Origin: an uncultured Algibacter sp.
Lineage (GTDB): Bacteria > Bacteroidota > Bacteroidia > Flavobacteriales > Flavobacteriaceae
Direction: 5' to 3'
Assembly: GCF_947487605.1 (NCBI RefSeq)
Contig: NZ_CANKXK010000010.1
Location: 105,604-169,603 of the forward strand
Length of the DNA: 64,000 bases
Position 1 is the first letter of the stretch. Every line of letters starts with the position of its first letter. The notes under the pieces are model-generated. The model worked only from the letters and a program-made list of their open reading frames with translations, searched no databases and was not told the DNA's origin. Of the stretch, positions 19,868 through 30,753 are shown one piece after another. The position numbers were made by a program, and so were the translations under genes.

Positions 19868-21655
19868 ATGTTTTATTTTATGTTAAACTTAGTTAAGAGG
19901 AGATTTAGGGAGGGTTTATCGCTTCTATTTATTCTGGCATTCAATATTAATTATTCCCAAAATCGCCCAAATATAGTTGTAATCATGTTAGATGATTTAG
20001 GTTATGGCGATCTTGGAATACATGGCAACCCCTATGTAAAGACTCCTAATATAGATGCATTAGGGAAGGAAAGCGTTGAATTGACACATTTTTATGCATA
20101 TCCAAGTTGCTCACCTACAAGAGCCGCATTAATGACTGGTAGATGGCCTTATAGAACAGGAATATTAAGTGTTTTTTACCATGCAGGTCTTATGCATGCC
20201 AACGAAGTTACCATAGCCGAAACTTTAGGTGATGCTGGTTATCGAACAGGGATTTTTGGAAAATGGCATCTTGGAGATAATTACCCAATGAGACCAACAG
20301 ATAATGGGTTTCAGGAGGCATTGGTTCATAAGGGAGGTGGCATTGGTCAGGCAGCAGGCCCCGTTGGAAACACATATTATGATCCTATTTTAGAACACAA
20401 TAATGTAGCACAGCGTTATGAAGGATATTGCGATGATATTTTTTTTAATGAAGGTATGCAATTCATTCGTCAAAGCCATCAGGACAAAAAACCTTTTCTA
20501 GCTTATATATCCACTAATCTTGTTCACTTACCTCTTACTATAAATGATGAGAAAGTAGACCCATACAGGAAAATGGGTTTACATGAAAACAATGCTCGTG
20601 TTTATGGTATGGTATCAAATGTAGATACAAATGTTGGGAAGGTGATGAAATTGTTGAAGGACTTGAATATTGAGGATAATACCATTGTTGTTTTTATGTC
20701 AGATAATGGCCCTCGAGATCGAAGAACCAAGAATGATGTTATTCCCGATAGATATAATTACAATCTCCGGGGTACCAAAACAAGCGTTTATGAAAATGGT
20801 ATTCGTGTTCCCTTTTTCATTAGATATCCACAAGGATTTAATGGTGGCAGAAAAATAGAAACGGCCACAAGTGTCATAGATGTTTTGCCCACGCTTTTAG
20901 AAGCATGTAAAGTTTCACCTCCTAAGCAGGTAAAAATTGATGGTGTATCGCTTTTACCTTTAATTGAAAAAGAAGTGAACAATTTGCCTGAGCGTTTGCT
21001 ATATTTTCAATTACATCAGTCCGATGAACCTTTTGAATACATGCATTTTGCTGTAAGGGGGGCACGCTATAAATTGATAGCGCCTCAAGATAATCCGCAT
21101 GGTATAATTTTTCAACCTAGTGATGGTGAATTGAAAAATGTTCTTGAGAGATTAGAATTATATGATGTTAAAACCGATTCAAGCGAAATATATAACATCG
21201 CAAAAGAGCATCCTGAAATTGTAAGAGAGTACCTAACAAGTTATGAGAATTGGTTTAGAGAAGTTACCCAAGAAAGGCTCACTTATGGTTTTAATGGTGT
21301 TCAACCCACCATTATTGGTAATCCTGCACAACGGGAGGTTGAACTTTCCCGATTTGATTGGGGAGGGCCTGGAATAGTTTCTGGGAAGCGTTGGGGACAA
21401 TGGGTAGTCCAAAGTGAAGCAGGGAAATACAAAATAACCCTTCACTTTGACCCTGTGAAAGAAGCAGGTAAAGCAATTCTTAAGTTTGGGAATGTTACAA
21501 AAGAGCATATTGTTAATATCGGTGATACCTCAGTTGTATTTGAAGATATTGATTTTAAGGAATACACAGGCATATTTGATGCTTTTGTAAAATATAATCA
21601 ATATAGTCTTTTGAAAATGGGTGTTCGCTTTGTTAACATAGAAGTAATTGATTAA
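19868..21655 (+). CDS. Formylglycine-dependent sulfatase (family S1) with C-terminal beta-domain
   Basis: About 595 residues. The frame also has a TTG at 19853 and an ATG at 19880; I favour an ATG start because the basic stretch NLVKRRFREG and hydrophobic LSLLFILAF behind either ATG form a signal peptide ending near NYSQ. The metal site is VVIMLDDLGYGDLG. Nucleophile Cys81 lies in SCSPTRAALMTG (C-x-P-T-R variant), with GKWHLGDN and FMSDNGPRDR further on. It is longer than the other sulfatases here: after about residue 490 comes an added beta-sandwich (GIVSGKRWGQWVVQ...ITLHFD). There is no lipobox, unlike its five relatives in the window. A 208-bp gap precedes it and 98 bp follow, so it may be its own unit with the next gene. 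Confidence 0.9.
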   Translation: MFYFMLNLVKRRFREGLSLLFILAFNINYSQNRPNIVVIMLDDLGYGDLGIHGNPYVKTPNIDALGKESVELTHFYAYPSCSPTRAALMTGRWPYRTGILSVFYHAGLMHANEVTIAETLGDAGYRTGIFGKWHLGDNYPMRPTDNGFQEALVHKGGGIGQAAGPVGNTYYDPILEHNNVAQRYEGYCDDIFFNEGMQFIRQSHQDKKPFLAYISTNLVHLPLTINDEKVDPYRKMGLHENNARVYGMVSNVDTNVGKVMKLLKDLNIEDNTIVVFMSDNGPRDRRTKNDVIPDRYNYNLRGTKTSVYENGIRVPFFIRYPQGFNGGRKIETATSVIDVLPTLLEACKVSPPKQVKIDGVSLLPLIEKEVNNLPERLLYFQLHQSDEPFEYMHFAVRGARYKLIAPQDNPHGIIFQPSDGELKNVLERLELYDVKTDSSEIYNIAKEHPEIVREYLTSYENWFREVTQERLTYGFNGVQPTIIGNPAQREVELSRFDWGGPGIVSGKRWGQWVVQSEAGKYKITLHFDPVKEAGKAILKFGNVTKEHIVNIGDTSVVFEDIDFKEYTGIFDAFVKYNQYSLLKMGVRFVNIEVID

Positions 21656-21753
21656 TCATGCAGAATTGGAATAGTATTAAAAGGAGTGTTTAATTTAAGG
21701 TTAAATAGCACTATAAAATATTATATCAATCAATTTGTAAAAAATTAGATGTT

Positions 21754-23016
21754 ATGAAAAGAAGAAGTTTTCTGAAGTCAGGTATTTTAGGATCTACAGC
21801 ACTTTTTGCAGGTTTACACGAATTAAATGCTATGGAGGCATTAAGTAATCTGGAAGAAGTATCTGGAATGAAAATCACAAAAATCAGGTATTACAGTGCA
21901 CCAGGATATAACAAGCCCTTATTTAACCAAGCTCGCGGAATTGTCGAGATAGAAACTGACGGCGGCATTATTGGTATTGGTGAAGGTGGTTCTAAGGATA
22001 TGATTGAACAATGTGCTAAAATGATGATTGGCGAGGATCCTTTTAGAATTGAATATATATGGCAGAATGTATATAGGGGTATGTTCTACCCACCAGGACG
22101 GGAAAAACTTCACGCTTTAGGAGCTTTGGAGATGGCTCTTTGGGATTTGAAAGGGAAAGCTTTGAATGCTCCAGTTTATGATTTATTAGGTGGAGCATCC
22201 CGAGATTCTGTCGAATGTTATGCTACAGGTTTCCGTGCTTCCAAAGCTAAAACCAATGAACAACGCGCAATAGACTGTTTAGAAGCGGGGTTAAGATGCT
22301 ATAGAATTGGCCCTACAGGAGGAAATGGCGAAAGCCCTTTTGATTTCTATGAAAATGCAGAAAAAACGATTGAACTTTGTAAAAGGATAGATAGTGCAGT
22401 AGGCGGGAAAGGTAATTGGGCCATTGATTTGCATACCAGATTTGATCCGCAAGAAACGATTAAGATATGTTCTGAATTAGAAGAATTACAGCCTTATTTT
22501 GTTGAGGACTTGATACGATCGGAAAACCCAGGGTCTTACAGGATGATGCGTTCAATGACCAAAGTACCTATAGCTGTAGGAGAGCAATTTGGTGATATAT
22601 GGGACATTAATGAACTAGTAGAACAAGAGCTGATTAATTATAGTCGCGTTACCTTACCTAACACTGGTGGGCTTTCGCATTTTAAAAAGATAGCTGCCAT
22701 GTGTGAAACCCATTATGTAGGTATGATACCTCATTTTACAGGGCCTCTTTCAACCGCAGCCTTGGTACATGTTTTAGGATCTAGCAGTCCATCTAGATGC
22801 ATGATGGAATTGTTAGGAGGAGAGCCTGAAAGACCAGCATATTTCAATGAAGATTTTATAGATTTCAGAAAAGGTAAATTACACCTTAATCCAAGTCCAG
22901 GATTAGGCGTGAAATTTGACTCGAAGAAAGCCGATTTTATAATGGAAATTACTGAAAAAGTGAAATTTCCACATCCTATATTGAAAGCTCCAGATGGTTC
23001 TATCCGTAACTGGTAG
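21754..23016 (+). CDS. Enolase-superfamily (mandelate racemase/sugar-acid dehydratase type) enzyme with Tat signal
   Basis: 420 residues. It begins with a twin-arginine signal (MKRRSFLKSG, then hydrophobic ILGSTALFAGL), so it is probably exported folded. The capping domain is followed by a barrel with metal ligands Asp225 (IDLHTR), Glu251 (FVEDL) and Glu277 (VGEQFGD), plus His227 and His327 (IPHFTGP) as possible acid/base residues. Relatives dehydrate or cycloisomerise sugar acids such as galactonate or 3,6-anhydrogalactonate. The usual Lys-x-Lys of the second strand is replaced by YRIGPTG, which excludes a simple MLE or racemase assignment. Neighbours are a sulfatase and GH2 copy 2. The substrate is unknown; a uronic or aldonic acid set free in the periplasm is a guess. 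Confidence 0.85.
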   Translation: MKRRSFLKSGILGSTALFAGLHELNAMEALSNLEEVSGMKITKIRYYSAPGYNKPLFNQARGIVEIETDGGIIGIGEGGSKDMIEQCAKMMIGEDPFRIEYIWQNVYRGMFYPPGREKLHALGALEMALWDLKGKALNAPVYDLLGGASRDSVECYATGFRASKAKTNEQRAIDCLEAGLRCYRIGPTGGNGESPFDFYENAEKTIELCKRIDSAVGGKGNWAIDLHTRFDPQETIKICSELEELQPYFVEDLIRSENPGSYRMMRSMTKVPIAVGEQFGDIWDINELVEQELINYSRVTLPNTGGLSHFKKIAAMCETHYVGMIPHFTGPLSTAALVHVLGSSSPSRCMMELLGGEPERPAYFNEDFIDFRKGKLHLNPSPGLGVKFDSKKADFIMEITEKVKFPHPILKAPDGSIRNW

Positions 23017-23073
23017 AACCTTTTGTGTACAGTGTCAATATTTTCAAATTTTAAAACCAATTAAATTCATTAA

Positions 23074-26223
<3,150 letters not shown>

Positions 26224-26235
26224 AGGTTTTTTCAT

Positions 26236-28515
26236 ATGATAAAACAAGCTTTTAAAGAAACAACAAGAGATAATAAAACCATTTCTACCACTTCAGACTT
26301 AATAGTTGTTGGAGGAGGAATGGCAGGAGTATGTACAGCCATAGCAGCAGCACGAGCAGGTATTAAGGTTACTTTGGTACAAGACCGTCCTGTACTTGGT
26401 GGTAATGCATCCAGTGAAGTACGCTTGTGGGTATTGGGTGCAACATCTCATATGGGAAATAACAATAGATGGGCCAGAGAAGGAGGAATTATCGATGAGG
26501 TTTTAGTAGAAAATACCTTTAGAAACAAAGAAGGAAATACCATTATTTTCGATACCATTCTACTTGAAAAAGTAACTAATGAAACCAATATAACTTTGTT
26601 GTTAAATACCTCGGTTTTTGAAGTATTAAAATCCAATGCAACAACGATAAGACAAGTCAATGCATTTTGTAGTCAAAATTCCACGATGTATCATTTAAAA
26701 GCAGCTTTGTTTTGTGATGCTTCTGGCGATGGTATTGTTGGATTTCAAGCTGGGGCTGCCTTTAGAATAGGTGCAGAATCTAAGGAGGAGTTTGGAGAGT
26801 TGTTTGCACCAGACATTTCTTATGGAGAACTTTTAGGACATACCATTTACTTTTACAGTAAAGACACAGGAAAACCAGTTGATTTTGTTGCACCAGAGTT
26901 TGCTTTAAAAGACATTACCAAAATACCACGTTATAAAAACATAGGTTATAACGATAGTGGTTGCCGACTTTGGTGGTTAGAATATGGAGGAAGAAAAGAT
27001 ACCATTCACGATTCTGAAGAGATTAAATGGGAATTGTGGAAAGTGGTATATGGTGTGTGGGATTATATCAAGAATTCAGGAAGTTTTCCCGAAGCAGAAA
27101 ACTTAACTTTAGAATGGGTAGGAACCATTCCTGGAAAACGAGAAAGCAGACGTTTCGAAGGTTTATATATGATGAAGCAACAAGATATTGTGGAGCAAAA
27201 AAAGTTTGAAGACGCCATAGCTTTTGGAGGTTGGGCAGTAGATTTACATCCAGCAGATGGTGTTTACGATAGTCGCCCTGGGTGTACGCAATACCATTCT
27301 AAAGGCATATATCAAATCCCTTTACGAAGTTTGATAAGTAAGAATATTGATAACCTGTTTTTAGGAGGACGAATTATGAGTGCAACCCACGTAGCTTTTG
27401 GTTCTACACGTGTAATGGCAACTACAGCACATTATGGACAAGCTATAGGTTACGGAGCAGCTCAATGTATTAAAAATAAGGTGTTACCAGCAGATTTAAT
27501 CCAAAACAAAGAAATAAAAGAATTGCAACAAACTCTAAATATTAATGGACAAAGCATCCCAGAAACCTCCATTAATCAGCAGTTCAATTTGGCAAATACT
27601 GCAACTATAGAAGCTTCGAGTGTATTCAAGTTAAAAGCATTGAAACCAAGCGGTATTTGGCAAAAACTCACGAATGGTATTGCCCAATTATTGCCATTGA
27701 AAGCGGACACAAAGTATGAATATATATTTCAATTTTTAGCGGAATGTGATACATCAATTACAGTACAATTAAGAACTTCCGAACGAACAGGCTATTATAC
27801 ACCAGATACGATTATAGAACATCAAAATATTCAGTTAAGTAAAGGAGAGCAAAATATATCATTTGTGTTTGATGCAGTTTTAGACCAAGACCAATATGCG
27901 TTTATTGCAATTTTAAGAAATGAAAATGTATCGTATCAAATTTCAGAAGAACGCGTAACGGGAATTTTATCGGTATTCAATAGTGAAAATAAAGCCGTAA
28001 ATAATATAGGAAAACAATCACCTCCAGAAAATTCTGGGTTGGATGCTTTTGAATTTTGGATTCCTTTACGAAGACCAAAAGGTGAAAACTTAGCGTTTAA
28101 AATAACCCCTGAAATTACTGATTTTGGTACAGAAAATTTGACTAATGGTTTTGTGCGTCCCTATTTAAAAGCCAATGCTTGGGCTGCTACAAAAGAAGAC
28201 AAAACGCCAGAATTGATATTAAGTTGGGATGAAACACAAACCATAAATGAAATAAAATTATTTTTAGATACCGATTATGACCATCCTATGGAATCTTCAT
28301 TAATGGGGCATCCAGAAGCGAGAATGCCGTTTTGTGTTGAACATATCCAAGTTTTTGATGAAGATGAAACCCTGCTTTTTTCTGTAATAAATAATCATCA
28401 AACCATTGTACAACATCAGTTTGATATGCCTATCAAAACAAAAAAAATATATATTAAAATGGAATCAAAAGTGACGCATATTCCTGTTTCGGTTTTTGAA
28501 ATTCAGATAAGATAA
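26236..28515 (+). CDS. FAD-dependent oxidoreductase (FAD_oxidored type) with C-terminal beta-domain
   Basis: 759 residues with no signal peptide, so probably cytoplasmic. The N-terminus has an FAD Rossmann motif LIVVGGGMAGVCTAIAAARAG (Gly26, Gly28, Gly31), then VLGGNASSEVR, DASGDGIVGFQAG, PGKRESRRF and a terminal dinucleotide-fold motif (NLFLGGRIMSATHVAFGSTRVM). This set matches the FAD-dependent oxidoreductase family that annotators often label xanthan lyase-like or 'FAD-dependent oxidoreductase', common in Bacteroidota PULs. The second half, about 440-759, is beta-rich and ends with a discoidin-like stretch (ELILSWDETQTINEIKLFL...IYIKMES). The reaction is unknown; oxidation of a sugar or sugar-derived compound is a guess. 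It is tightly packed between GH2 copy 2 (12 bp) and the GH9-like gene (10 bp), so it belongs to the same operon. Confidence 0.82.
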   Translation: MIKQAFKETTRDNKTISTTSDLIVVGGGMAGVCTAIAAARAGIKVTLVQDRPVLGGNASSEVRLWVLGATSHMGNNNRWAREGGIIDEVLVENTFRNKEGNTIIFDTILLEKVTNETNITLLLNTSVFEVLKSNATTIRQVNAFCSQNSTMYHLKAALFCDASGDGIVGFQAGAAFRIGAESKEEFGELFAPDISYGELLGHTIYFYSKDTGKPVDFVAPEFALKDITKIPRYKNIGYNDSGCRLWWLEYGGRKDTIHDSEEIKWELWKVVYGVWDYIKNSGSFPEAENLTLEWVGTIPGKRESRRFEGLYMMKQQDIVEQKKFEDAIAFGGWAVDLHPADGVYDSRPGCTQYHSKGIYQIPLRSLISKNIDNLFLGGRIMSATHVAFGSTRVMATTAHYGQAIGYGAAQCIKNKVLPADLIQNKEIKELQQTLNINGQSIPETSINQQFNLANTATIEASSVFKLKALKPSGIWQKLTNGIAQLLPLKADTKYEYIFQFLAECDTSITVQLRTSERTGYYTPDTIIEHQNIQLSKGEQNISFVFDAVLDQDQYAFIAILRNENVSYQISEERVTGILSVFNSENKAVNNIGKQSPPENSGLDAFEFWIPLRRPKGENLAFKITPEITDFGTENLTNGFVRPYLKANAWAATKEDKTPELILSWDETQTINEIKLFLDTDYDHPMESSLMGHPEARMPFCVEHIQVFDEDETLLFSVINNHQTIVQHQFDMPIKTKKIYIKMESKVTHIPVSVFEIQIR

Positions 28516-28525
28516 TTTTATAGGA

Positions 28526-30643
28526 ATGAAAATTATAACATTTTTTTTAATCAGCATTATTAGTGTCATTTCACAAAACGCACAAACCTATGTGAATTAC
28601 GCCGAAGGAAAATCGATAAAAACAACCACAAAAAAGAAAAACCTTCAAAAATTAAACGACGGAAATTTATCCACAGGTTCTGTTAGAATCAACCCTAAAA
28701 GGAAAGTTTATACAGTAAGTATGGACTTAACTGCCGAGTTTAAAATAGGAGGAGTGCATCTTTATATGGATGCCAAAGGGATTTTACCAATTAGAGATTT
28801 TGCTTTACAATATACTTTAGGCAAAGAGTGGGTTGATATTCCAGAAGCAGTAATCATCGATAATTTTAGTAGTAGAAAAGCCATTGTGTTTAATCAACCT
28901 ATTTCTATGAGTGCTATAAGAATTGTTACATCCAACCCCGTAACTTTTGGTTTGGTAGAATGGCAAGTTTGGGGAGAAAACGTGCCAGCTATTCCTTATC
29001 AAGTTGAAGAGAAAGTACCAGAACCTTTTGTAGCAAAAAAACATTGGATTTGTGTCAATCAAGTTGGGTATAATTTAGGAGCATCAAAAGGATTTACAGT
29101 ACCTACAGCCAAAACAGATTTGCCATTTTCAATCATAGAAAAATCTTCAGAAAAAGAAGTTTATAAAGGCAAATTGAAGGATAGAAAAGGATATTTCTCA
29201 GATTTCAATCCAAAGGATTCTAAAGGAAAAGAATACGTTATTCAATTAGAAGGTGATGGTTTGGGTAAAGCAACATCCTACCCTTTTGAAATTGGAGAAC
29301 ATTTGTTACAAAAAATGGCGTACCAACCTTCAGTCGATTTTTTTAATGATGCTAGAAGTATTATGGGAACACATCCTTCGGCTTATGGAGGAACTGCTTG
29401 GAGAGATGGCACCTATTATACACACGAAGTGCCTTCTATGGTGATGCTATATTTATCGAATCCCAAAGTATTTGATAAAATGCCTGTGACGATGAGTTGG
29501 GAAAAGGAAAAAACGAAGATAACTTCCAAAGATTTCAAACACATCAAAGATTATAAAGATGATGATCCTATGTTTGAAGCAAAGGGCTATTATACGGATT
29601 TGCCAAGATTAAAATGCAACAACACACCAGATTTGATACAAAGTATAAGATTTGGAGTCGGTTGGAATTTGATGAATCCATATTCAGCAGACCCATCAGG
29701 CGACCCCTTAGGCAAACAATTGCACCCTCAAACCATAGAGCAATTTGCCTATTTTTTATACGGATATCCAGCCTATAAAAAATACATTGGTAAAGAATTT
29801 TACAACCAAGTTTTAGACTCAACAGTAAAATGGTGGGGGAAATCAGGGTTATTCAAAGTCATCACCAAAATAGGAAACCCAAAAGGGCGTCACGCACCAG
29901 GACACTCTATTATGCCGAATTTATTGATGTATGAAGTTGCAAAACGTGAAAACTTAGCCAATGCAGAAACTTATTTAAAAGCGGCGCAAGACCAAACACA
30001 ATGGATGTTGGATAATGTAGATTGGAACAACCCCAAATTTACAAAAGGACAACGTATGAGCGAACATAAAACCATTCAAGGTCTGGCACATTTTCAATAT
30101 TATTATCCAGAATTGGCACCAAAAGGTTTGCAACAAAAGTTAGTAGATTGGGCAGAAAAAGCAGTGTCATTATCTCATAATATGTGGGATTTCAGAAAAT
30201 TTGATGAAGAGAATTATACCTTACCAGGCTATAACGAAGCAGGTAATATTATTGCATTTCCAGCTTGTGGGTTATCTGTAGCTTTAACCTTAGAAGATGG
30301 AGAACTCAAAGACCGTTTGGTAGAATTAGCTTATGCGCATTATGATAATTTTATGGGAAGAAATCCGCAGAATGCAAGTAGTATCAATCATCCAGATTTA
30401 GGATTTGAAGGGGTGGATGTCGCGTGGCCTTTTCCAGACAAGCGTAAAGATATTTGTGCCAGATTGGAAATTACACGAGGATCTTTAAGTTCGCTCCCAG
30501 GCTCAGAAATGTATCCATTTAATCCTAAAGGTAGTCCAAGACATGGAGAAGGTTGGACGGCATATAATGCTGGATGGAATTTAACCATCGCTTATTTGAA
30601 TTTATTTGAAGGAGTAAAATCTTCGAAATTGTTAAAGCAATAA
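28526..30643 (+). CDS. GH9-like (alpha/alpha)6 protein with N-terminal discoidin-like and Ig-like domains
   Basis: 705 residues, with a Sec signal ending near SQNAQ. About 20-150 is a discoidin-like beta-domain (VNYAEGKSIKT...FGLVEWQVWG). About 168-265 is a cellulase N-terminal Ig-like domain (ICVNQVGYNLGASKGF). The rest is a helical toroid with GH9 features: QWMLDNVDW, PGYNEAGN and the late MGRNPQNASS (GH9 has GRNP at this place). The GH9 Asp-Ala-Gly-Asp-Tyr base motif is not present; the corresponding segment reads TAWRDGTYYTHE, with Asp294 a possible remnant. The GH9 His-His-Arg motif is also missing. It may be a new branch with another substrate, or a lyase- or binding-type derivative. 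It is the last gene before a strong terminator, so it closes the long enzyme operon. Confidence 0.7.
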   Translation: MKIITFFLISIISVISQNAQTYVNYAEGKSIKTTTKKKNLQKLNDGNLSTGSVRINPKRKVYTVSMDLTAEFKIGGVHLYMDAKGILPIRDFALQYTLGKEWVDIPEAVIIDNFSSRKAIVFNQPISMSAIRIVTSNPVTFGLVEWQVWGENVPAIPYQVEEKVPEPFVAKKHWICVNQVGYNLGASKGFTVPTAKTDLPFSIIEKSSEKEVYKGKLKDRKGYFSDFNPKDSKGKEYVIQLEGDGLGKATSYPFEIGEHLLQKMAYQPSVDFFNDARSIMGTHPSAYGGTAWRDGTYYTHEVPSMVMLYLSNPKVFDKMPVTMSWEKEKTKITSKDFKHIKDYKDDDPMFEAKGYYTDLPRLKCNNTPDLIQSIRFGVGWNLMNPYSADPSGDPLGKQLHPQTIEQFAYFLYGYPAYKKYIGKEFYNQVLDSTVKWWGKSGLFKVITKIGNPKGRHAPGHSIMPNLLMYEVAKRENLANAETYLKAAQDQTQWMLDNVDWNNPKFTKGQRMSEHKTIQGLAHFQYYYPELAPKGLQQKLVDWAEKAVSLSHNMWDFRKFDEENYTLPGYNEAGNIIAFPACGLSVALTLEDGELKDRLVELAYAHYDNFMGRNPQNASSINHPDLGFEGVDVAWPFPDKRKDICARLEITRGSLSSLPGSEMYPFNPKGSPRHGEGWTAYNAGWNLTIAYLNLFEGVKSSKLLKQ

Positions 30644-30652
30644 AGTTTTATG

Positions 30653-30690
30653 TCTTACAAGGTCTCTTTTTGACCTTGTAAGATTTGGAT
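30653..30690 (+). terminator. Hairpin terminator closing the main enzyme operon
   Basis: A 12-bp perfect stem, TCTTACAAGGTC (30653-30664) with GACCTTGTAAGA (30672-30683), has a 7-base T-rich loop and is followed by TTTGGATT. It starts 10 bp after the GH9-like gene's stop. The T-tract after the stem is short, so termination may be partial. Confidence 0.75.
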
Positions 30691-30753
30691 TAGTAATTTA
30701 AAAAATCAATCAATTAGCAAAATAATCATCAACAAATAAAATCCATCACAAAT

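Noticed and set aside
21754..23016. 3,6-anhydrogalactonate cycloisomerase, which would mark an agar or carrageenan locus
   Set aside because: Only superfamily-level features are visible, the protein is exported, and no accompanying anhydrogalactose genes were recognised.
26236..28515. Xanthan lyase, a label often given to this oxidoreductase family
   Set aside because: The FAD motifs are clear and no polysaccharide-lyase toroid is present.
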